From Paracraurococcus lichenis (GTDB taxonomy: Bacteria; Pseudomonadota; Alphaproteobacteria; Acetobacterales; Acetobacteraceae), in the NCBI RefSeq assembly GCF_030657435.1, contig NZ_JAUTWS010000019.1, forward strand, positions 57,949-121,948: a stretch of DNA of 64,000 nucleotides, in the 5' to 3' direction. This document shows, in pieces, positions 25,916 through 32,580 of this stretch. The notes below the pieces were generated by a model. That model saw nothing but the letters and a program-made list of their open reading frames with translations. It was not told the origin of the DNA and did no database searches. A program made the translations under genes and the position numbers. Position 1 is the first letter of the stretch. Each line of letters begins with the position of its first letter.

Positions 25916-26959
25916 CTACTTCGCCAGGTGCTTGTCGAAGAACCCGGCGATCTCCGAAAACGCCTCGCGGCTCTCGGGCGCGGTGTCGTCGCGGTAGTAG
26001 TGCGCGTGCGACTGACCCTCGAAGACCTGCAGCGCCGCCTCCACCCCCGCATTGCGCAGCTTGCGGTGCATCCGCACGGTGTTGCTCAGCAGCAGGTCGC
26101 GCGTGCCGGTCGTCAGGATGGTCGGTGGGAAGCCCGTGACGTCGCCATGGATGGGCGAGAGCAGCGGGTCCTTCAGGTCGTGCCCCTTGGCGTAGAACTG
26201 CGTCGCCGCATGGCAGAAGCCGTCCACCGCGACCAGCACGTTGTCCACCAGCGCATTGGTCTGGAAGCTGTCCCCGACGCCCGTCACGTCGGACATGGGC
26301 GTGCCCGGCGCGATGGCGGCGGGCAGCGGCAGCCCCTCGGCCTTGGCGCGCAGCACCATCTCCAGCGTCAGCGCCCCGCCAGCCGAACTGCCGAAGACCG
26401 CCATGCGCTTCGGGTCATTGTCGCGCAGCGCCGCCTTCCACACCGCCAGGACGTCATCCAGCGCCGCCGGGAAATAGGCCTCCGGCGGCATCCGGTAGTC
26501 CACCGAGATCACGCGATAGCCGCCGAAGCCGGCCATGAAGATCGCCTCGGGCAGCCCGGCCTCGCCCGGGTTCAGCACGTAGCAGCCGCCATGGATGTGG
26601 ATCAGCAGGCGGTTGCGGTTCTCCGGCCGGATCTCCTTCGGCGTGACCCTGAAGACCTTCACCCCGCCCATCTCGCCGGGCTCGACATCCACCTTCAGCC
26701 GGTCCTTGAGGCCAGGCAGCGCCTGGCGAGTCGCGGCCGCGCCGGTCTCGGCCAGTTGCCGCCAGCCCTCCGGCGTGGTGGGCGGCGTGTTCCAGCCGGT
26801 CCGCAGCGGCGCGGCGATCAGACGCTGCACCTGCGGGCTGACATCGCCGGGCACGGGCAGGCTGCGGGCCGGCACCTCGCGCGGCGGCTGCCCCTGTGCG
26901 AAGGCGGCGGGCGAGAGGCCGAGCAGCGCCGCGGTCAGCATGAGGCGCGGGATGGACAT
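25916..26959 (-). CDS. Secreted alpha/beta hydrolase of the hormone-sensitive-lipase family
   Basis: 347 residues with a signal peptide (LMLTAALLGLSPAAFAQ). The HSL-type oxyanion motif HIHGGCYVL lies near residue 124, the nucleophile elbow VFGSSAGGALT near 188, Asp in TTGTRDLLLSN and His in FEGQSHAHYY. Such enzymes hydrolyse short acyl or aryl esters. ATG at 26959 has GAGGAGGAA upstream; the longer frame to 27550 is antisense to dut. It ends on the dispersed hairpin element. Substrate unknown. Confidence 0.85.
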   Translation of the reverse strand: MSIPRLMLTAALLGLSPAAFAQGQPPREVPARSLPVPGDVSPQVQRLIAAPLRTGWNTPPTTPEGWRQLAETGAAATRQALPGLKDRLKVDVEPGEMGGVKVFRVTPKEIRPENRNRLLIHIHGGCYVLNPGEAGLPEAIFMAGFGGYRVISVDYRMPPEAYFPAALDDVLAVWKAALRDNDPKRMAVFGSSAGGALTLEMVLRAKAEGLPLPAAIAPGTPMSDVTGVGDSFQTNALVDNVLVAVDGFCHAATQFYAKGHDLKDPLLSPIHGDVTGFPPTILTTGTRDLLLSNTVRMHRKLRNAGVEAALQVFEGQSHAHYYRDDTAPESREAFSEIAGFFDKHLAK

Positions 26960-27082
26960 GGCCGATTCCTCCTCGGTTTCGCCCATCCCACCGGAAGCGC
27001 GGGGCGGCGGCAAGCCACCGGGGCTTGACCCGGGCCGCGTTTCCGGGCCGAACCGCAGCCGGACAGGGCCAGGGGGCGGGCA

Positions 27083-27556
27083 ATGGGCGGACCGGTGATC
27101 GAGCTGAAGGTGCTGGACGCGCGCCTGCACGGCTGGGGCATGCCGCGCTACCAGACGGCGATGGCCGCCGCCATCGACCTGCATGCCTGCCTCGACGCCC
27201 CCATCGAGATCGCGCCGGGCAGCCCGCCCGCCCTGATCTCCTCCGGCATCGCGGTGCATATCGGCGACCCCGGCATGGCCGCCCTGGTCCTGCCCCGCTC
27301 CGGCATGGGCCACAAGCAGGGCCTGGTGCTGGGCAACCTCGTCGGCCTGATCGACGCCGACTATACCGGCCCCATCATGGTCAGTGCCTGGAACCGCAAC
27401 GGCCCGGGCACGCCGCCCATCCGCCTCTCGCCCGGGGACCGCTTCGCGCAGATGGTCTTCGTGCCCATCCTGCGGCCGGAATTCACGGTGGTGGAGGAGT
27501 TCACCGCCCCCTCCGAGCGCGGCGCCGGCGGCTTCGGCTCCACCGGGCACCGCTAG
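27083..27556 (+). CDS. dut: dUTP diphosphatase
   Basis: 157 residues, normal trimeric dUTPase. The five motifs are seen: AIDLHA, then VLPRSGMGHKQGLVLGN, GLIDADYTGPI, RFAQMVFVP and the C-terminal GAGGFGSTGH. It hydrolyses dUTP to dUMP, keeping uracil out of DNA and feeding thymidylate synthesis. ATG at 27083 has GGGGGCGGG upstream. In many Alphaproteobacteria dut follows coaBC directly; here three genes intervene. Confidence 0.95.
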   Translation: MGGPVIELKVLDARLHGWGMPRYQTAMAAAIDLHACLDAPIEIAPGSPPALISSGIAVHIGDPGMAALVLPRSGMGHKQGLVLGNLVGLIDADYTGPIMVSAWNRNGPGTPPIRLSPGDRFAQMVFVPILRPEFTVVEEFTAPSERGAGGFGSTGHR

Positions 27557-27588
27557 CCGCGCGTGCCCGGCCGCCCCATATCGGCTCC

Positions 27589-28413
27589 ATGGACCTCGAT
27601 TTCACCGACGCCGAGCTGCATCGCTATTCCCGCCACATCCTGCTGCAGGATGTGGGCGCGATCGGCCAAGCGAAGCTGCGCGCGGCGAAGGTGCTGATCG
27701 TCGGCGCCGGTGGGCTCGGCGCGCCGCTCGCCCTCTACCTCGCGGCGGCCGGCATCGGCACGATCGGCATCGTCGACCACGACGCGCTCGAGCTCTCGAA
27801 CCTCCAGCGCCAGGTGATCCACGCCACCGGCCGCCTCGGCCGCAACAAGGCGGAGAGCGCGGCGGAGACGCTCTCGGGCCTTAACCCCGAGATCCGGATC
27901 GATGTCCATGCCACCCGGATGGATGCGACGGCGGCCCGCGACCTGATCCCGCGCTATGACATCGTCTGTGACGGGACCGACAACTTCCCCACGCGCTTCC
28001 TGCTCGGCGATGCCTGCCACCTGCTGGGACGGCCGCTGGTCTCGGCCGCGGTGCTGCGCTTCGAGGGACAGCTCTCCACCTACAAGTCGCATTGCGGCCC
28101 GCCGCATCCCTGCCACCGCTGCCTGCATCCGGAGATGCCGCCGGAGGGGCTGGTGCCGAGCTGCTCCGAGGCCGGCGTGCTCGGCGCGGTCACGGGGGTG
28201 ATGGGCACGCTGCAGGCGACGGAGGTCCTCAAGGAAATCCTCGGCATCGGGGAGGGCATGTCGGGCCGCCTGCTGCTCTGGGACGCGCTCGACACCCGGT
28301 TCCGCACGGTGAAGCTGCGGCGCGACCCCGGCTGCGCCCTCTGCGGGGAGCACGCGACCATCCGCGACCTCTCGGCACATGCCGTGCCGGCGCTGGTCGC
28401 CTGCGCGGTCTAG
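27589..28413 (+). CDS. moeB: MoeB/ThiF-family sulfur-carrier adenylyltransferase
   Basis: 274 residues. LLQDVGAIGQAKLRAAKVLI, VGAGGLGAPLALYLAAAGIG and LSNLQRQVIHAT form the nucleotide-binding E1-like core. CHRCLHPE and CALCGEH carry the zinc cysteines and PSCSEAGVLGAVTG the reactive-cysteine loop. It adenylates the C-terminal glycine of a sulfur carrier such as MoaD or ThiS. There is no C-terminal rhodanese domain. It is followed without a gap by a DsrE-type gene, suggesting sulfur relay. Either molybdopterin or thiamine pathway use is possible. Confidence 0.9.
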   Translation: MDLDFTDAELHRYSRHILLQDVGAIGQAKLRAAKVLIVGAGGLGAPLALYLAAAGIGTIGIVDHDALELSNLQRQVIHATGRLGRNKAESAAETLSGLNPEIRIDVHATRMDATAARDLIPRYDIVCDGTDNFPTRFLLGDACHLLGRPLVSAAVLRFEGQLSTYKSHCGPPHPCHRCLHPEMPPEGLVPSCSEAGVLGAVTGVMGTLQATEVLKEILGIGEGMSGRLLLWDALDTRFRTVKLRRDPGCALCGEHATIRDLSAHAVPALVACAV

Positions 28414-28788
28414 ATGGCGAAGCCCCTCGGCGTCCTGCTGCTCTCGGGCGGGCATGATCGCGCCCATTACGCCCTGGTCGTCGCCACCGGCGCCGCCGCG
28501 CTGGGGCGCGACGTCACCCTCTTCGTCACCAATGCGGGTTGCCGGCTTCTCCTCGCCGAGCAGCCCCTGCTGGCCGATCCGCGGGAGGCCGCGCTCGAAT
28601 CCCGCGGCGTCGCCGGCATCGCCACGCTGCTCTCGGCCGCCGAGGAGCTCGGCATCCGCCGCATTGCCTGCGAGGCCGGGCTGCGCGCGGAGGACCTGAC
28701 CGCCGCCCCGCTGCGCCCTGGCGTGGAGGTTGCGGGCGTGGCCACTTTCCTTGCATCCATCGGCGATGGCCAGGTCATCACGCTATAG
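28414..28788 (+). CDS. DsrE-family sulfur-relay-like protein
   Basis: 124 residues with the DsrE/F-like alpha/beta fold: GVLLLSGGHDRAHYALVVAT at the start, VTLFVTNAGCRLLL in the middle and a closing VAGVATFLASIGDGQVITL. Cysteines are present in NAGCRLL and ACEAGL, either of which could carry sulfur. Its ATG follows the moeB TAG with no gap, so co-translation and a shared sulfur-transfer role are likely by context. Other DsrE-like proteins are structural or of unknown function. Confidence 0.75.
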   Translation: MAKPLGVLLLSGGHDRAHYALVVATGAAALGRDVTLFVTNAGCRLLLAEQPLLADPREAALESRGVAGIATLLSAAEELGIRRIACEAGLRAEDLTAAPLRPGVEVAGVATFLASIGDGQVITL

Positions 28789-28825
28789 CTTGACCCGAGG
28801 GGCATCGGCTTGGCATGGCGGGTCC

Positions 28826-29794
28826 GTGACCCGCCCCATCCGCGCCGCGCTGCCGATTCTCCTCCTCCTCGCGCCGCCGGCCCTGGGGCAGACCAGCCTC
28901 GGCCAGCCCGGCAACCTGCCGCCGCCACGCCCGGCCGGGCAGGCGCAGCCCTCGGCGCCCACCACGGCCCCGGCCGCGGCGCCGAAGCCACCGACGCCGC
29001 CCGCGCGGCCCCAGGTCGCGACCCCATCCGCACGGCCGGGAGGCGCAACGTCGCCCGCGCGGCCGGAAGCCACAACATCACCCGCGCGGCCGGAGGCCGC
29101 GACGCCCGCCAGGCCGCCCGCGCCGCCACACCGCCCGCCGGCCACCACCCCGACGGTGCAGCAGCGGCCGGGGACCAGCAATTCCCCGAAGCCGGCGACG
29201 ACGGCGGCGCCCGCCAGCCCGGCCCAGTCCTCCGCCCGGAAGAAGACTGCGGCGGCCGCGGCCGGGGCCGCTGCGGGCTTGGCCGGCGCGGCCGCGCTGA
29301 ACGCCGCCCGCCCGCCGGAGCCGGCGCAGCCCGCCGCGCCGCCCCAGCCGCCCGCGCCGAAGGTCGGCAGCGCCACCGGCCTGCCGCTGCCGCGCTATGC
29401 CGCGCTGGGCTCCAACCAGGTGAACCTGCGGATCGGCCCCGACCTCCGCTACAAGATCGAGTGGACCTACCAGCGCAAGGACCTGCCGGTGCAGATCGTG
29501 GAGGAGCACGACATCTGGCGCCGCATCCGCGACCCGGAGGGCACCGAAGGCTGGGTGCAGCGGCCGCTGCTCACCTCCCGCCGCACTTTCCTGGTCGAGG
29601 GGGCGGAGCGGGTGCTGCGCAGCCGCCCGGCCGAGAATGCCGAGGCGGTCGCGCGCCTCAAGCCCGGCGTTATCGGCAGCTTGCGGAAATGCGATGCCGA
29701 GAGCACCTGGTGCGAGGCCCGGGTCGGCGACTACCGCGGCTGGATCAAGCGCAGCGAGATCTGGGGCGTCACGCCGGACGAGGCGGTGAACTGA
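28826..29794 (+). CDS. Secreted SH3-domain (SH3b) protein with Pro/Ala-rich linker
   Basis: About 322 residues from GTG at 28826; an ATG at 28766 in frame would add 20 residues. A signal peptide (AALPILLLLAPPALGQ) precedes a long Pro/Ala/Thr linker (about 25-185) with the repeated unit ARPEA-T-SPARPEA. Residues about 190-320 hold two bacterial SH3 units: LGSNQVNLRIGPDLRYKIEW with GTEGWVQRPLLTSRR, and AERVLRSRPAENAEAVARLK with GDYRGWIKRSEIWG. Such proteins sit in the periplasm, often at peptidoglycan. It overlaps the convergent amidohydrolase gene by 26 bases. Confidence 0.8.
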   Translation: MTRPIRAALPILLLLAPPALGQTSLGQPGNLPPPRPAGQAQPSAPTTAPAAAPKPPTPPARPQVATPSARPGGATSPARPEATTSPARPEAATPARPPAPPHRPPATTPTVQQRPGTSNSPKPATTAAPASPAQSSARKKTAAAAAGAAAGLAGAAALNAARPPEPAQPAAPPQPPAPKVGSATGLPLPRYAALGSNQVNLRIGPDLRYKIEWTYQRKDLPVQIVEEHDIWRRIRDPEGTEGWVQRPLLTSRRTFLVEGAERVLRSRPAENAEAVARLKPGVIGSLRKCDAESTWCEARVGDYRGWIKRSEIWGVTPDEAVN

Positions 29795-30521
29795 GCGCGT
29801 CCCGCAACGCACGGGCGAGGCGCTGCGCCCAGGCCTCGATCCCGGCCGCCTCGCCGAGCAGGTCCTGCCGGACCTCGAGCAGCGCGGCGTCCAGCCCGCG
29901 CGCGTCGCCGTGCCGCGGCACGGTCCAGTCCATCTCCGCCTCGATCCGGTAGGGCTCGTTGTCACCCACGGTCAGACCCGGTTCCGCCCGCAATGCGGCG
30001 ACCAGCGCGGTGCCGAAACGCCGGGCCTCGCCATAGAGGATGCCGGCCTGCCAGGGGCGCGGCACGCCCAGATAGACCGGGGTGAAGCTGTGCACCCCGA
30101 CCACCACCGCCTGCCGCCCGGCCGCCGCGCGGGCATCCAGACAGCGCGCGACGGCGGCGTCGAAGGGCGCGAACCAGGCCGCCGCCCGCCGCGCCCGCTC
30201 CGCCGGCGTGATCCCGGCATTGCCGGGGATGGCGGTCGCCTCGCTCACCTCCGGGATGCTGGTGGGGGAGCCGGGCGGGCGGTTCAGGTCGATCACCAGC
30301 CTCGACACGCCGCCGAGGAAGAGCGGCGCATCCAGCAGCGCCGAGAGCCGCCGCGCCAGCGCCGCCGCGCCGATGTCCCAGGCGATGTGCCGCCGCAACT
30401 CCGGGTCCGGCAGGCCGAGGTTGCCATGCTCCGCCGGGACCTGGTTCGAGGCATGCTCGCAGAGCAGCACCAGCGGCGAGGCGCCGCCCTCGTTGACCAG
30501 CGTGACCGGCGCCGGCGTCAT
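29769..30521 (-). CDS. N-formylglutamate amidohydrolase-family protein
   Basis: 250 residues. PLVLLCEHASNQVPAEHGNL, then RHIAWDIGAAALARRLS, VSRLVIDLNRPPGSP and VGVHSFTPVYLG are the family's conserved histidine/aspartate-bearing blocks; the enzyme class releases formate or another acyl group from N-acyl amino acids. No hut (histidine) gene is nearby; the gene overlaps the upstream transglutaminase by 4 bases, so the real role may concern a transglutaminase-linked peptide or amide. Cytoplasmic, no signal peptide. Confidence 0.82.
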   Translation of the reverse strand: MTPAPVTLVNEGGASPLVLLCEHASNQVPAEHGNLGLPDPELRRHIAWDIGAAALARRLSALLDAPLFLGGVSRLVIDLNRPPGSPTSIPEVSEATAIPGNAGITPAERARRAAAWFAPFDAAVARCLDARAAAGRQAVVVGVHSFTPVYLGVPRPWQAGILYGEARRFGTALVAALRAEPGLTVGDNEPYRIEAEMDWTVPRHGDARGLDAALLEVRQDLLGEAAGIEAWAQRLARALRDALSSPPRPA

Positions 30522-31459
30522 CCGAGCGGCCGGCCGCGGTCGTCCGACAGCGCTTGGCTCATGGAGGCCGCGCCGCCCGGCACGTCCGGAATGGCGGCCG
30601 GCGCCGGCGCGTCGTCATGCGGCGCGGGGTGCCAGGCCTGGCCCACCGCCTGCGGCGCGACCTCGTCGGTGATGACCTTGAAGCCGGCCAGGATGCTGGG
30701 CCCGAAGACGGTGCTGATGGCGACGTCGGTCGCGTCCCGCCCGCGCGCCATCAGGATGCGGCCGATGCGCGGCGTGTTGTGCCGCGCGTCGAAGGTGTGC
30801 CAGTGGCCGCCGAGATAGGCCTCGAACCAGGCGCTGAAGTCCATGGGGTAGTCGACCGGCGGGATGCCGATATCGCCGAGATAGCCCGTGCAGTAGCGCG
30901 CCGGGATGTTCATGCAGCGGCAGAGCGTGACGGCGAGGTGCGCGAAGTCGCGGCAGACGCCGCGGCGGTCGGTATGGCCGCCATGCGCGGTGCGGGTCGG
31001 GTCGGCATGCTCATAGCCGAAGGTGATGCGATCATGGACATAGTCGCAGATCGCCTGCACCCGCGCCCAACCCGGCGGCGTATTGCCGAACAGCGCCCAG
31101 GCGGTGTCGAGCAGCTTGTCCGTGTCGCAGTAGCGGCTGCCGAGGAGGTAGACCAGCACCTCGTCCGGCAGCGCCTCCACCGGGTGCTGCACCGCCTCCG
31201 GCACCACGGCGTCGGGCGTGCCGGGGTCCTGCACCAGGAACTCGGCCGACATGGTCAGCCGCCCCGCGGGCGCGACGATGCGGTGGCAGATATTGCCGAA
31301 GCCGTCACGGTATTCGGTCGCGCCGATCGGCGGGTCGAAGCGGATGGCATGCGCGCCGAGCACGTCCCGCATGCGGTCCGGGTGCACGCTCAGTGCCAGC
31401 AGCATGGGCGTCGGCTGCGGGCAATCATAGGCGATCTCGAAGCCGGCGCGGATCAGCAT
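30518..31459 (-). CDS. Transglutaminase-like cysteine protease-fold protein (copy 2)
   Basis: 313 residues. The transglutaminase core has Cys in DRRGVCRDFAHLAVTLCR (about residue 170) and His and Asp in GGHWHTFDARHNTPRIG. The N-terminal beta domain (MLIRAGFEIAYDCPQPTPML) is the one found with bacterial transglutaminase-like proteins. It is unlike copy 1 in sequence, so it is a different subfamily rather than a recent duplicate. Its ATG overlaps the copy 1 stop by 7 bases. Usual relatives sit next to alpha-E and ATP-grasp genes, which are absent here. Confidence 0.85.
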   Translation of the reverse strand: MLIRAGFEIAYDCPQPTPMLLALSVHPDRMRDVLGAHAIRFDPPIGATEYRDGFGNICHRIVAPAGRLTMSAEFLVQDPGTPDAVVPEAVQHPVEALPDEVLVYLLGSRYCDTDKLLDTAWALFGNTPPGWARVQAICDYVHDRITFGYEHADPTRTAHGGHTDRRGVCRDFAHLAVTLCRCMNIPARYCTGYLGDIGIPPVDYPMDFSAWFEAYLGGHWHTFDARHNTPRIGRILMARGRDATDVAISTVFGPSILAGFKVITDEVAPQAVGQAWHPAPHDDAPAPAAIPDVPGGAASMSQALSDDRGRPLG

Positions 31460-32385
31460 GCTGGCGTGCTCCTCTTGGGAACCGGGGTGGCAGCGACGGG
31501 GATGGCGGGCACAGGGGCGGCGGTGACGCTGACCTCGACCTCCATGCCGAGGCTGTCGGCGGGGAAGCCGGTCCAGGTGCCGTGCAGGGGCAGGGCCTGC
31601 GCCGGGTCGCGGGCGATGGCGACCCGGATCAGGTCGCGGTTGCCGAGGATGCCGTTGGTCGGGTCGAACTCCACCCAGCCGGCGCCGGGCAGGTAGATGC
31701 GCGCCCAGGCATGGGTATTCCCGCCGCCGCGGTGCCCTTCGCCGTCGCGGCCGGGGCTGTAGAGGTAGCCGGAGACGAAGCGCGCCGCGAGGCCGAGGGA
31801 GCGCGCCGCCTCCATCATCAGCACGGCGAAGTCGCGGCAGGTGCCGCTGCCGAGGGCGAGCGTCTTCGCCGGTTCCTGGATGCCGCGCTCGTGCCGGGGG
31901 ATATAGGTCAGCTCCTCCCGGATCGCATGCGTCATGGCCTCGAGCAGCGCCATGGTGCCGGTCGGGCCGCCGCGGCGGAGGAAGCGGCGCGCCCAGCGGT
32001 CCACGGCCCGCTCCGGGTCCCGCCAGTGCCGCTCGATGGAGCGGGCGAGATCCGGCATCTCCTCCGTATCGTAGGCGAAGGGCCAGATCTCGGCGTGCTC
32101 CGCCAGCGTGAAGTCGAGGGCGTTGAGCGGCCGGTGGTCGAGCCGCACGCGGCTGTCGAAGCGCAACTCCCGGTGGCGGCCGGCGAAGCGGGCGATGGCG
32201 ACGCTGTTGCCGAAGACGTCGTGCAGCCAGCGCAGGTCGCGCGGGGCGGGCACGATGTCGAGCGAGGCCTCGATCAGCCGCTGATCATGACCCTCCCGCG
32301 GGCGGAGCATCATCCGATGCTCGCCGAAGGCCACCGGCTGGCGGTAGCGGTAGGTCGTGACGTGGCGGACGGTGAGCAGGGGCAA
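31453..32385 (-). CDS. Transglutaminase-like cysteine protease-fold protein (copy 1)
   Basis: 310 residues. An N-terminal Bact_transglu_N domain (VRHVTTYRYRQPVAFGEHRM, RHRELRFDSRVRL) is followed by the catalytic core: Cys in LGSGTCRDFAVLMMEAAR, His in GGNTHAWARIYLPGAG and Asp in WVEFDPTNG. First gene of a leftward three-gene set with another transglutaminase-like gene and the amidohydrolase. Such proteins probably cleave or ligate amide bonds. The 195 bases up to pheT contain the second dispersed hairpin element. Confidence 0.87.
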   Translation of the reverse strand: MPLLTVRHVTTYRYRQPVAFGEHRMMLRPREGHDQRLIEASLDIVPAPRDLRWLHDVFGNSVAIARFAGRHRELRFDSRVRLDHRPLNALDFTLAEHAEIWPFAYDTEEMPDLARSIERHWRDPERAVDRWARRFLRRGGPTGTMALLEAMTHAIREELTYIPRHERGIQEPAKTLALGSGTCRDFAVLMMEAARSLGLAARFVSGYLYSPGRDGEGHRGGGNTHAWARIYLPGAGWVEFDPTNGILGNRDLIRVAIARDPAQALPLHGTWTGFPADSLGMEVEVSVTAAPVPAIPVAATPVPKRSTPAC

Positions 32386-32529
32386 GGTGCTGCCTCAGCC
32401 CCGGATCGTTGCCGCGGTTCGGTGCGTGATCATCGCGGGATGGAACCGTCGTCCCCGCCAGAAGTTCGCCGCGGCGCAGCAATTTTGCGGTCCGGTGTCA
32501 GCCCCGGGCCGGCCGGAGGTCCGGAAGCG

Positions 32530-32574
32530 GACTCACAGAAATAGAAGGGGGTGCGGGGGAATACCTTCCCCCGC
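32530..32574 (-). repeat. Dispersed hairpin-plus-tail element, copy 2 (downstream of pheT)
   Basis: On the minus strand GCGGGGGAA (32566-32574) pairs with TTCCCCCGC (32553-32561) around GGTA, and further outer G-C pairs are possible. It is followed by TCTATTTCTGTGAGTC (32530-32545), identical over 16 bases to copy 1 at 25849-25864. The stem starts 6 bases beyond the pheT stop, as a terminator would. Confidence 0.7.
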
Positions 32575-32580
32575 CCCTTG

